A stretch of DNA of 33,951 bases. Origin: Pontiellaceae bacterium B1224 (GTDB lineage Bacteria > Verrucomicrobiota > Kiritimatiellia > Kiritimatiellales > Pontiellaceae). The position numbers and the translations under genes are program-made. The number at the start of each line of letters is the position of its first letter. Position 1 is the stretch's first letter. The notes below the pieces were generated by a model that worked only from the letters and a program-made list of their open reading frames with translations, had not been told where the DNA came from and ran no database searches. The stretch spans positions 1 to 33,951 of the forward strand of contig JAROBA010000049.1 in NCBI GenBank assembly GCA_029432815.1, in the 5' to 3' direction. Below, piece after piece: positions 22,801 to 32,606 of this stretch.

Positions 22801-25113
22801 ATGAAAAAAGCATTAACCATTTTATCCGCACTGATCATTTCATCTGCCGCATTAGGGGAGCAGATCAAAGATATCCGTATTGTGAATCAGTCCGGCGAGG
22901 CCTACGACATGAGTTCGGTGGCGGCCTTCACCTCGTTTAAAATTGGAGAACAGGTTCCGGATCGTGAGACCATCCTTTCTTCCATTGCGGTCGATGTGAA
23001 CCGTATGCGCGAGTCCGGGCGATACTCCTATGTGAATGCCCGTATGGATGTGGAAAGCAATGGTGTCGTACTCGTCTATACGGTTGTTTCAAAAAAACGG
23101 CTACGCAGCATCGCTATCGTGGGTGGTGCAAAAAGCGGTCGTAAAATTAAGAAAAAAAGTGAGCTCGAAATCGGACAGTTTGCCGATGACTCCACCTTCG
23201 AAATCGCGGCCGCCAAAATTAAAGAGTCCTATCGGGATTATCGCTATCCTTTTGTTGATGTGACCTGGACCTCCGAGACTAACGAGGAACTGGGCACGGT
23301 GGATGTCACCTTCCTGATTGATAGCGGCCCGAAAATGAGCATCAACTATATCGAATTCGAAGGTAATGATATCATCGATGACAAAAAGCTTGAGAAGCTG
23401 ATTTCCCAGAAAAGGAAGCGATGGTGGTCCTTCATTACCGGTTCGGGAAAATACAAAGAAGAGGTGGTCGATTCGGATGTATATGTTCTGAAAACATTCT
23501 ACATGAACAACGGGTTTCTCGATGTGCAGGTCGCAGAGCCGTTGCTGGATGACAGCAACCCGAAGAAAACCCGCCTCATTTTCAAAATCGATGAAGGCCA
23601 GCGTTATCGCGTAGGAAAAATTTCAATTACGGGTATGGAAGAATATACCGAGCAGGAGCTGCGCCGGGGAATTCGACTGCGTACCGGCGATATTGCCGCG
23701 TTGGAAAGTGCGGAAGGCGGCAGCGAAGCCATTCGTGCGTACTATGGCAACCGCGGCTATGTGCGCACCTTGGTCAGGCCGATCTACGATGCAAATGCTG
23801 AAACCGGTATTGTTGACATTACCTATGACATCACTGAAGGGACTATCGGTTATATTCAGGGGGTAAACATCGGCGGGAACGAGCGGACGCTCGATAAAGT
23901 AATTCGTCGTGAGCTGGTCATATATCCCGGCGAAAAATACAACCGCAGCCGCATCAAGACCTCCGAAAACCGTCTGCAGAATCTGAACTATTTTGAGATT
24001 GTAACCATTAACCCCGATTCGACCGGGGTGGGGGATAAATACGACCTCAATGTACAGGTGAAAGAAAAAGCCACGGGTCAGTTTTCTGCCGGTGTCGGAT
24101 TCTCAAGTGTTGATTCGCTGGTTGGGTATGTTGAACTTTCGCAGGGTAATTTTAACTGGAAAACATGGCCGCCGATCGGCGCCGGCCAGAAATTTAAGAT
24201 TCGCGCTCAGCTTGGTACAGAGCGAAACGATTTGGATATTTCATTTGTTGAACCCTGGTTCATGAGTCGTCAGCTTTCATTCGGCATCGACCTGTTCCAC
24301 CATGAAGCGAATTATTTTTCCGATGTATATGACCAGGAGAACAATGGGTTCCGAGTAACGCTTGGCAAACCGCTGTCCCGTTTCACGCGTGGCAGTTTGG
24401 GCTACACCTTGGAACAGTATAATGTGTTCGACGTTTCATCGACCGCTTCGCAGGCCATTCAGGATGAAGCCGGGCGGCGTATCAGCAGTAACTTGGAATA
24501 TAACTGGACCTACGACTCCCGCGACCGCTATTTCAACCCGTCGCGCGGAACCAAAACAACCATAACGCCCTATGTAGCTGGCGGGCCGCTGGGAGGTCAG
24601 ACGGATCTCTACGGACTGCGGGTGCGTTCCTCAAAATATTGGGCGCTGATCTGGGAAATGATCTTCAACCTGCGCGGACAAATCGAATCGGTTGAAGCCT
24701 ATGGGGGCAGTAAAGCCAATGCAACGACCTACGGGGAGGGCGTGCCGATTTTCGACCGCTTGTTTCTCGGGGGCTCCTACACATTGCGTGGTTTTGAATA
24801 CCGCGAAGTCGGCCCCATTGATCCAGCCACCGATGATCCGGTTGGCGGAAACAGCTCGGCCTATTGGAGTGCCGAGCTGACCTATCCGATCTGGAATAAA
24901 ATCCGCGGGGCCGTGTTCTACGACTGGGGGTTTGTGAATGTGGAATCCTGGGATTTCGATCCTTCCGATTATGCGGATGACTGGGGCATTGGATTGCGCC
25001 TGGATCTGCCCGGGTTCCCGCTGAATCTCGACTACGCCTGGCCGATTACGTATGACGAACGCTACATGGACGGCAGCGGCCGCTTCAACTTCCTGATCGG
25101 ACATACCTTTTAG
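22801..25113 (+). CDS. bamA: Outer-membrane protein assembly factor BamA
   Basis: A 770-residue Omp85 protein that inserts beta-barrel proteins into the outer membrane. The signal peptide is M-K-K-A-L-T-I-L-S-A-L-I-I-S-S-A-A-L-G (cleavage near residue 19). About five POTRA repeats cover roughly 20-420, and the beta-barrel spans about 430-770. The barrel contains the conserved loop-6 motif L-R-G-F in Y-T-L-R-G-F-E-Y and ends in phenylalanine (G-H-T-F), the usual C-terminal barrel signal. It follows dnaB by 21 bases and ends the long rightward supercluster; placement after dnaB is not the common one. Confidence 0.96.
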   Translation: MKKALTILSALIISSAALGEQIKDIRIVNQSGEAYDMSSVAAFTSFKIGEQVPDRETILSSIAVDVNRMRESGRYSYVNARMDVESNGVVLVYTVVSKKRLRSIAIVGGAKSGRKIKKKSELEIGQFADDSTFEIAAAKIKESYRDYRYPFVDVTWTSETNEELGTVDVTFLIDSGPKMSINYIEFEGNDIIDDKKLEKLISQKRKRWWSFITGSGKYKEEVVDSDVYVLKTFYMNNGFLDVQVAEPLLDDSNPKKTRLIFKIDEGQRYRVGKISITGMEEYTEQELRRGIRLRTGDIAALESAEGGSEAIRAYYGNRGYVRTLVRPIYDANAETGIVDITYDITEGTIGYIQGVNIGGNERTLDKVIRRELVIYPGEKYNRSRIKTSENRLQNLNYFEIVTINPDSTGVGDKYDLNVQVKEKATGQFSAGVGFSSVDSLVGYVELSQGNFNWKTWPPIGAGQKFKIRAQLGTERNDLDISFVEPWFMSRQLSFGIDLFHHEANYFSDVYDQENNGFRVTLGKPLSRFTRGSLGYTLEQYNVFDVSSTASQAIQDEAGRRISSNLEYNWTYDSRDRYFNPSRGTKTTITPYVAGGPLGGQTDLYGLRVRSSKYWALIWEMIFNLRGQIESVEAYGGSKANATTYGEGVPIFDRLFLGGSYTLRGFEYREVGPIDPATDDPVGGNSSAYWSAELTYPIWNKIRGAVFYDWGFVNVESWDFDPSDYADDWGIGLRLDLPGFPLNLDYAWPITYDERYMDGSGRFNFLIGHTF

Positions 25114-25197
25114 AGCCGAAGAATATAGAATTACGAATGTCCAATTTCGAAGGGTTTATTTCATTCACAATTCGGAATTCTTCTGTTCTGCGGTTCT
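25114..25197. terminator. Long imperfect intergenic hairpin, possible bidirectional terminator
   Basis: The gap between convergent bamA and the YhcH gene forms an imperfect inverted repeat. The left arm (about 25114-25140, GCCGAAGAAT...GAATTACGAAT) resembles the reverse complement of the right arm (about 25168-25197, ATTCGGAATTC...CTGCGGTTC). The arms are built from near-repeats of GAATTxCGAAT. The position between converging genes fits a shared terminator, but no classic U-run is present. Confidence 0.5.
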
Positions 25198-25644
25198 TTA
25201 GTCCATCGCCACTTTAATCACGATCTTGTGAATTGGACCGGTTCCAATGCCTGGAAGATGGGCATCGGTCGGCAGGAAGATGGTAAACGATCCGGGCGGC
25301 ACTTTTATCAGCGCCTGAGGGGCTCCATCAAAAAACTCCAGATCGCGCTCGGCATCATAGCCGTCAGATAAGGTGAGGTCCGAAAGCGGACTCCAGCCCA
25401 TGCTTTCATCGCCGCTGATGATGTATTGAATATCAAAATAGTTACGGTGTGCTTCCAGCTTGCCATCTTCAACCTTGCGGCCTTCGTTCTTCTCAACAAT
25501 GGCAAAAACACGATCTCCCGAGATTTCATATTTACCGGGTTCCAACTCGGCCACGCCGGGCTGGTCCAAAAAGCCAAATCCTTCCGAAAGCCCTGATTTA
25601 AGCCCTGCATACTTTGCCGCATTTTCCAGTGTGTCCAGTATCAT
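25198..25644 (-). CDS. YhcH/YjgK/YiaL-family protein (DUF386)
   Basis: A 148-residue cupin-like protein of the YhcH/YiaL/TabA family, linked in other bacteria to sialic-acid or other sugar catabolism and to biofilm control. Visible metal-site segments are E-A-H-R-N-Y-F-D-I-Q-Y-I and F-L-P-T-D-A-H-L-P-G, containing the usual Glu/His ligands. It lies 19 bases after ligA on the same strand. A palindrome copy (25242-25256) is read P-G-I-G. The DapA/NAL-family gene at 12419 may be pathway-related, but the two are far apart. Confidence 0.9.
   Translation of the reverse strand: MILDTLENAAKYAGLKSGLSEGFGFLDQPGVAELEPGKYEISGDRVFAIVEKNEGRKVEDGKLEAHRNYFDIQYIISGDESMGWSPLSDLTLSDGYDAERDLEFFDGAPQALIKVPPGSFTIFLPTDAHLPGIGTGPIHKIVIKVAMD
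25242..25256. repeat. TTCCAA-type palindrome copy (1 mismatch)
   Basis: TTCCAATGCCTGGAA inside the YhcH-family gene, read P-G-I-G on the coding strand, just after the conserved D-A-H-L. Confidence 0.7.
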
Positions 25645-25663
25645 GTTTCGTCTCTCCGGTTAC

Positions 25664-27751
<2,088 letters not shown>

Positions 27752-29359
27752 TCAAACGGGGAGGCTGAGCGTGAACGAAACCATGCCATCGCTGTACGGA
27801 TTTAAGACGAGGTCGCCGCCGTGGGCGCGGGCAATTTCGCGGGCGAGGCTGAGGCCGAGGCCTGAGCCGGCGGTGGTACGGGATTTTTCAACCCGATGAA
27901 AACGTTCGAACAGCAGGGGGCGATCCGGATCCGGAATGGCGGGGCCGCTGTTGGCGAGTGTGAAACGGACGGTATCCTCGACCGGTTCCAGAGTGAAAAC
28001 AGCCCGTCCGCCTGGTTCCGCATATTTCGCGGCGTTGGAGGTCATGTTTCGGATCGTCTGGTTGAGCAGGGCGGGGTCGGCCAAAATTGTGATGTTCTTT
28101 GGAATGCGCGTTTCAACCTGCAGTTCGGGAGTCATGATTTCGATATCCTCCGCGGCGTTGGCGATCAGGTCGCTGAGGTCGACCGGCTGGCGGCTTACAT
28201 TGAGTCGGCCTTCGTCGGCATGCGCGAGCAACAGCAGTTTCTGCACGACCGCTTTCAGGTTGCGCAGCTCTTCGAGCAGCATACTGTAGCGCTGCTGTTC
28301 GGTGGAGCCGTCTTCCGAGGTTTGGATGGCGTTGTCGAGTTCGCCCTGCAGAATTGTCAGTGGAGTCTGCAGCTCATGTGCGGCATCGGCACTGAACCGA
28401 ACAGCCTGATGATAGCTTTTCTCCAACCGGTCGAGCATGTGGTTGGAGACTGTCACGAGACGTTCGAGTTCAATATCATTTCCAACCATTGGAATGCGTT
28501 GGTCGAGGCCTTTGGCGGTGATGCCTGCCGCGGTGTCAGCAATGGCCGCAACAGGTTTCATGGCCCGGTCGGCCAGATACCAGCCCATGAATCCGAGAAC
28601 GAGAAGGCCCAGCGGAACGGAAATCATGAAGGCGGTGCGGAACCGGTTGACCTCGGCATAGAACTCATCCATATCGAGGGCGGCAATAACAGTGATGTTT
28701 GGATTGCTGAAAATGCCAACGCGCCAGTTTTCAAAGGCCATGTTAACAGAGGTAAAGCTGGACTGGGTGGGCGGTCCGGGTTGATCCCCGAACATGGGAT
28801 GGCGGATTCCGGGGCGTCCCCCGGGATTGCCCCATTGTCGAGGAGGCGGAAGCTGTGCGGATTCTGCTGTATCGATAAATCCATCGTCATTTTGGTCGGC
28901 AGCTTCGAAGTCGTAGGCGGGGCCGTCAAACTCCTCCTTGGATACCTTTCCATCGGAGTCGAGGTCTCTTCTTGAAAGAAACAGCGGTTGTTGTGATTTG
29001 CTCCCGGTTTTGGACTGGATGAATTCAGGAGCTTCTGGGCGAGGCAGTGTTTTGAATTGGGCGCGCGCATTTTCGGTCTTAAACAACACCCGTTCATTGC
29101 GGTCCAGTACTGTGATAGAGATTCGTTTTGAACGGCCTTCGCCTTGAATGAATTGAATCGAGTTTTCAAATTGCGTCCAGTATTCGGGGGGATTATCTCC
29201 GCTCATCGGCACTTCCACCAGCGAGCGCAGTTCGCGGTCCATGCGTTCGATGCCTGATGAATAGATGAATGCAAAGAATGCGATCCCGAACGTGGTCAGC
29301 AGGGCCCCGGAGACCGCGAACGAAATCGTTGCTATTTTAAATTTGAAAGAGAGTTTCAT
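27752..29359 (-). CDS. Sensor histidine kinase with paired EF-hand loops in the sensor region
   Basis: A 535-residue membrane kinase. TM1 is about 9-33 and TM2 about 242-262, bracketing a periplasmic region of some 210 residues. This region holds two canonical EF-hand loops: 132-143 (Asp at 132, 134 and 136, Gly137, Glu143) and 155-166 (Asp155, Asn157, Asp159, Gly160, Asp163, Glu166). A Pro/Gly-rich stretch (about 170-200) follows. After TM2 come HAMP, the phospho-accepting His328 in D-A-A-H-E-L-Q-T-P-L, and the HATPase_c domain with G-S-G-L-G-L-S-L-A-R-E. The EF-hands imply Ca2+ binding outside the membrane (inference). The partner response regulator is 48 bases upstream. A perfect palindrome (28480) encodes P-M-V-G in HAMP. 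Confidence 0.92.
   Translation of the reverse strand: MKLSFKFKIATISFAVSGALLTTFGIAFFAFIYSSGIERMDRELRSLVEVPMSGDNPPEYWTQFENSIQFIQGEGRSKRISITVLDRNERVLFKTENARAQFKTLPRPEAPEFIQSKTGSKSQQPLFLSRRDLDSDGKVSKEEFDGPAYDFEAADQNDDGFIDTAESAQLPPPRQWGNPGGRPGIRHPMFGDQPGPPTQSSFTSVNMAFENWRVGIFSNPNITVIAALDMDEFYAEVNRFRTAFMISVPLGLLVLGFMGWYLADRAMKPVAAIADTAAGITAKGLDQRIPMVGNDIELERLVTVSNHMLDRLEKSYHQAVRFSADAAHELQTPLTILQGELDNAIQTSEDGSTEQQRYSMLLEELRNLKAVVQKLLLLAHADEGRLNVSRQPVDLSDLIANAAEDIEIMTPELQVETRIPKNITILADPALLNQTIRNMTSNAAKYAEPGGRAVFTLEPVEDTVRFTLANSGPAIPDPDRPLLFERFHRVEKSRTTAGSGLGLSLAREIARAHGGDLVLNPYSDGMVSFTLSLPV
28480..28494. repeat. TTCCAA-N3-TTGGAA palindrome, perfect, in the kinase HAMP region
   Basis: TTCCAACCATTGGAA, read P-M-V-G on the coding strand, at residues 290-293 of the histidine kinase. 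Confidence 0.9.
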
Positions 29360-29407
29360 GAGGTCGTGAACGGCGTCGATTGAGTCGTGATATGAAAGAC
29401 ACGAAGT

Positions 29408-30079
29408 TCACTCCGCTTTGAAGCGGTAGCCGACACCGCGGACGGTTTCGATGAGGGAAGTGGAATCGGGCGTATCGATCTTACTGCGGACCCGGCGGAT
29501 GTAGACGTCGACCACATTGGTTTGCGGATCGAAGTCGTAGCCCCAGACGTGTTCGAGCAGCTGGGTGCGCGAATAGACTCGGCCGGGCGAGCGCATTAAG
29601 AGTTCGAGTAAATTAAATTCGCGGCTGGTCAGTTCCAGAACCTCGCCGTTGTGTTTCACTTCGCGGGTGATGAGGTTGAGCTGAAGGTTGCCCTGATGGA
29701 TTACGCTGAGCTGGTCGCCGGAAGCGCGGCGGCTCACCGCAATGATGCGGGCAATCAGCTCCTCCATGAAAAAAGGTTTCGGCAGATAGTCGTCGGCACC
29801 GAGGTTGAGACCTTCCACGCGCTCGTCGAGCCCGCTGCGGGCGGTGAGAAGAATGACGGGTACCGTGTTCTTATCTTCGCGCAGGGCCCGTAGAATACTC
29901 AGTCCGTCGCGGCCCGGAAGCATGATGTCGAGCAGGATCACATCGTAGGTTTCTCCTGCAGCCAGATCATAGCCCTCGTCACCGTTGTGGCAGGCGTCCA
30001 CCACATAGCCTTGTTCCTTCAGCCCTTTTTGAACAAAGGCGGCAATCTTAAGGTCGTCTTCCACGATTAATAATTTCAT
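29408..30079 (-). CDS. OmpR-family response regulator
   Basis: A 223-residue regulator. The receiver domain has E-D-D at 7-9, the phospho-accepting Asp51 in I-L-L-D-I-M-L-P-G-R-D-G, Thr in L-L-T-A-R and Lys in L-P-K-P-F. The C-terminal winged-helix DNA-binding domain contains L-T-S-R-E-F-N-L-L-E-L-L and the V-W-G-Y-D-F-D-P-Q-T-N-V-V-D-V-Y-I-R-R-V-R recognition region, typical of the CopR/CusR-like branch. The start at 30079 (M-K-L-L-I-V-E-D) is preferred to an ATG 33 codons upstream, which would read through the candidate operator. It forms a two-component pair with the EF-hand kinase downstream. Confidence 0.95.
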   Translation of the reverse strand: MKLLIVEDDLKIAAFVQKGLKEQGYVVDACHNGDEGYDLAAGETYDVILLDIMLPGRDGLSILRALREDKNTVPVILLTARSGLDERVEGLNLGADDYLPKPFFMEELIARIIAVSRRASGDQLSVIHQGNLQLNLITREVKHNGEVLELTSREFNLLELLMRSPGRVYSRTQLLEHVWGYDFDPQTNVVDVYIRRVRSKIDTPDSTSLIETVRGVGYRFKAE

Positions 30080-30118
30080 GCTGACTGAATACCATAGACC
30101 ACCGTTTTCCGGCCAAGG

Positions 30119-30145
30119 ATTTATGATTACAAAAGGTTCATAAAT
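30119..30145. promoter_or_regulatory. Candidate operator: perfect 8-bp inverted repeat upstream of the response regulator
   Basis: ATTTATGA (30119-30126) and TCATAAAT (30138-30145) are exact reverse complements around an 11-base spacer, 40-66 bases upstream of the response regulator start. The spacing (19 bases centre to centre, about two helical turns) suits a dimeric DNA-binding protein. Autoregulation by the adjacent regulator is a reasonable guess; OmpR-type proteins more often use direct repeats. Confidence 0.45.
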
Positions 30146-30285
30146 TCGAACGGCTGGTTGCTGTTTCCCCGGGATCAATTGACCTTGTTTAAATTGAGGA
30201 GTGGGTGCCGCTTACGTCCTGCATTGTTTTCGGCTCTTTTTGTCTGGATTAAATTGTCTCTGCCTTCCTGTAATTTCTCCCCGGT

Positions 30286-30331
30286 TTTCAATGGTTGGAA
30301 GCACAATGACAACCACTTCCGACCGTTGGAA
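30286..30331. repeat. Two intergenic TTCCAA-type palindromes
   Basis: 30286-30300 (TTTCAATGGTTGGAA) and 30317-30331 (TTCCGACCGTTGGAA), each one mismatch from consensus. They are the last copies in the window; none follows in the AT-rich hydrolase unit. Confidence 0.75.
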
Positions 30332-30341
30332 TCTTGGATTT

Positions 30342-30354
30342 TTTCATGATGAAA
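30342..30354. promoter_or_regulatory. Perfect 13-bp palindrome TTTCATGATGAAA
   Basis: Six-base arms around a central G, 265 bases upstream of the first hydrolase gene. Related ATGATGA half-sites recur at 30444-30450 (direct) and 30413-30419 (inverted), so this may be a regulator binding region. Confidence 0.35.
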
Positions 30355-30618
30355 GGCGCCATGTTTTTTGAATGTGCGCTAAAGGAAAATTAATGAAATG
30401 TGGGCAAAAATATCATCATTAAATAATTTTTATAAAACTATGTATGATGAAAAATAATGAAAGATTATCTTGCGGCAATAAAAAGCCACTCCTATTGTTC
30501 TATATATCCGATCAGGAAATAAGTGATTCGGTTGGTGCTTGCGAAAATCCAAATTCAGGGCGGTAGAGGCGGACGGTGAGAGTCTGAACTTCGCAGACAA
30601 AAAAGATAAGGGGCTGTC

Positions 30619-31461
30619 ATGACAAAACAAGCGGTTATCTACATTCATGGGATCGGGAAGCAGCAGGATGGTTATTCTCGTAAGAGTGCAATCAAGTTGC
30701 AGGAAACGTTTGAGAAAATCCTCAAGAAGAAAGATGACTCCATCGAACCGCCGGATCTCATTTTCCGGGAAGTTAACTGGGCCACCATCACCTCCGGACC
30801 GCAATCCGTACTGTGGTCTCGGGTGAATAAAAAACATGATCTCGATATGGTTAAGCTCCGCAAGTTCATGGTCGCATTTGCCGGCGATGCGATTGCTTAT
30901 CAGAAAACAGGCGAGGGCGATGAAGTTTATTATGAGATCGATGCTAAGGTGCAAAAGAGCATCGATGCCGTTAAAGCGGAATATCCGGACGACGAAATTG
31001 AATTCACGTTTGTGGCGCACAGTTTAGGAACCATCGTTGTTTCAAACTATCTTTACGACCATTCCGACGACATCACTGCCACGAACCTGTTTACACTGGG
31101 ATCGCCCATTGCGGTCTGGGCCTTACGTTATGGCGATCCATCTAAAGCCGACAGCCCAACGCAGGTCGAGCGACCGTACGGAGCCTGGATAAATATTCTC
31201 GATGACGAAGATATTGTTGGCTATCCCCTGCGCGAATTAAACCCCCACTATAAAAAAGCGGTCGACATGGACTACGTCACCGAAATCGGCGGCGTCATCA
31301 GCATGGGAAATCCCATCAGTCATATTGGCTATTGGGAAGACAACAACGCCATAAAACCCATCGCCTACAAACTCATGCTCGACTATCTGCGCATCCACCA
31401 AGGGAAGTCGTACAGTAAACCCGCTTACCTGAAATACATCCGCTCGCTTTGGAATATATAA
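30619..31461 (+). CDS. AHSLG-type alpha/beta hydrolase, function unknown
   Basis: A 280-residue predicted cytoplasmic serine hydrolase of lipase/esterase fold. The oxyanion motif H-G-I-G is at 10-13, the nucleophile is Ser135 in V-A-H-S-L-G, and a candidate acid is Asp197 in D-D-E-D-I-V. A candidate base is His235 in P-I-S-H-I-G-Y-W. No signal peptide is seen. The segment 20-120 between the first strand and the nucleophile elbow is long and charged. The substrate is unknown. It is followed 105 bases later by a second, distantly related hydrolase, which shares H-G-x-G, A-H-S-L-G-T and the general order but little else. It is preceded by an AAGGGG ribosome-binding site. Confidence 0.8.
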   Translation: MTKQAVIYIHGIGKQQDGYSRKSAIKLQETFEKILKKKDDSIEPPDLIFREVNWATITSGPQSVLWSRVNKKHDLDMVKLRKFMVAFAGDAIAYQKTGEGDEVYYEIDAKVQKSIDAVKAEYPDDEIEFTFVAHSLGTIVVSNYLYDHSDDITATNLFTLGSPIAVWALRYGDPSKADSPTQVERPYGAWINILDDEDIVGYPLRELNPHYKKAVDMDYVTEIGGVISMGNPISHIGYWEDNNAIKPIAYKLMLDYLRIHQGKSYSKPAYLKYIRSLWNI

Positions 31462-31566
31462 TTCGATCAGCGAGGAATTTATCGAGTAGTAGGACAGGGG
31501 TGTTTCCTGAAAAATGCTGAAGTAAATATCTTTGATCGTAGATGAACGAAAACACAGGAGAAGATC

Positions 31567-32595
31567 ATGCCGAAAAGTACAATCATGCTTGTTCACGGAA
31601 TGGGAAAGCCTACTGATGAAATGTTCAATCAATGGCAAGCGGCACTTAAGCGTATCTATGAACAGTATTCAGAAGGAGAGCTCTTTGAAGATCGCTTCGA
31701 TTGTTTCAACATTGAATATGATTCAATCTTTGAAAACTTGCGCGATAATTGGAATGAGCAAATCGAGAGTATTTTGAATAGTGATGTAACCGGACTGCCA
31801 TTCCCAAGCGAGGATGACCTTTCGGCTCTTACAGAGGATAACTTCTATACAACTCATATTCAGGATGTGCTTCTGTACCGCTTTGTTCCCATGGTCGCTG
31901 AACATGTTCGATCGCATGTTATTGCCAAGATCAATGACGTGGTTCAGGCGGTGCATAGTTCTTCAAAAATTTCCATAATCGCCCATTCTTTAGGAACCTC
32001 CGTCATACACGATGCTGTGAATGCCATGTACAACACTCCGGGGGATAATGGGCAGACTCTTTCTCCGCTGGATTTTCGATTTCAAACGGTTGCAATGATT
32101 GCAAATGTCAGCCGGACGCTTAAGACCCGCTGGAACCCATACGATCCATTGGTAAGACCGGGACTTGGCAACTCAAGTAACTATGTCACCAATACGTTTC
32201 TAAGCACATCCCATAAATGGGATCCCCTGGTTTCGTTGCGAAGGTTTGCTCCGGCGGATAACTGGCCTGACGCTGAGACCGTTTCCAAAGGGCGGGTTTC
32301 AGTTGTTGAACCAAGTATTATTACACGGCCCAATATTCATGACTTTTTACACTACCTGGAAAACCCGCAGGTCAACATACCGTTGTTCCGGATGCTTCGG
32401 CATAAACGCTTTGTCAATCAAGGAGAGCAGGAGGCTGCTGAAAATGCATATTTTGCAGCAAATCCAATCAGCGCGTTCGATGATTATCGAAAGGAATTAA
32501 AGTCAATGCTTACAGGAGAGGCAGATTTCTCGTGGAAGCGTTTGATGGATGTATCCAAGGACTTTGAGATGCTGGTGAAAGATTTTACTGATTAA
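31567..32595 (+). CDS. Second AHSLG-type alpha/beta hydrolase, function unknown
   Basis: A 342-residue predicted serine hydrolase. It has H-G-M-G at 10-13, nucleophile Ser141 in I-I-A-H-S-L-G-T-S, candidate Asp219 in H-K-W-D-P-L and candidate His258 in P-N-I-H-D-F-L-H-Y. No signal peptide is seen. The W-D-P-L and N-I-H-D-F-L-H-Y context resembles DUF/lipase-like proteins annotated only as hydrolases. A clear AGGAG ribosome-binding site precedes it. The next gene starts 12 bases on, so the two are probably cotranscribed. Base composition is lower in G+C than the core genes. Confidence 0.8.
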   Translation: MPKSTIMLVHGMGKPTDEMFNQWQAALKRIYEQYSEGELFEDRFDCFNIEYDSIFENLRDNWNEQIESILNSDVTGLPFPSEDDLSALTEDNFYTTHIQDVLLYRFVPMVAEHVRSHVIAKINDVVQAVHSSSKISIIAHSLGTSVIHDAVNAMYNTPGDNGQTLSPLDFRFQTVAMIANVSRTLKTRWNPYDPLVRPGLGNSSNYVTNTFLSTSHKWDPLVSLRRFAPADNWPDAETVSKGRVSVVEPSIITRPNIHDFLHYLENPQVNIPLFRMLRHKRFVNQGEQEAAENAYFAANPISAFDDYRKELKSMLTGEADFSWKRLMDVSKDFEMLVKDFTD

Positions 32596-32606
32596 GGAGT
32601 TCAGTC

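Larger units (their letters stand above)
30146..30618. other. Gene-free divergent region before the hydrolase unit
   Basis: No supported gene is present. The left half is of ordinary composition and holds two palindrome copies. From about 30340 it becomes strongly AT-rich and contains TTTCATGATGAAA (30342-30354) and an inverted pair TCATCAT (30413-30419) / ATGATGA (30444-30450). It may contain promoters for both flanking units, but I see no clearly matching pair of -35 and -10 boxes. A TATGAT at 30443-30448 lacks a good partner. Confidence 0.6.

Noticed and set aside
27896-28975. A 359-codon plus-strand open frame opposite the histidine kinase
   Set aside because: Antisense shadow of a well-supported kinase gene.
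30430-31020. A 196-codon minus-strand open frame overlapping the first hydrolase
   Set aside because: It overlaps the hydrolase start and its conserved H-G-I-G region and has no recognisable domain; the plus-strand gene has a ribosome-binding site and motifs.
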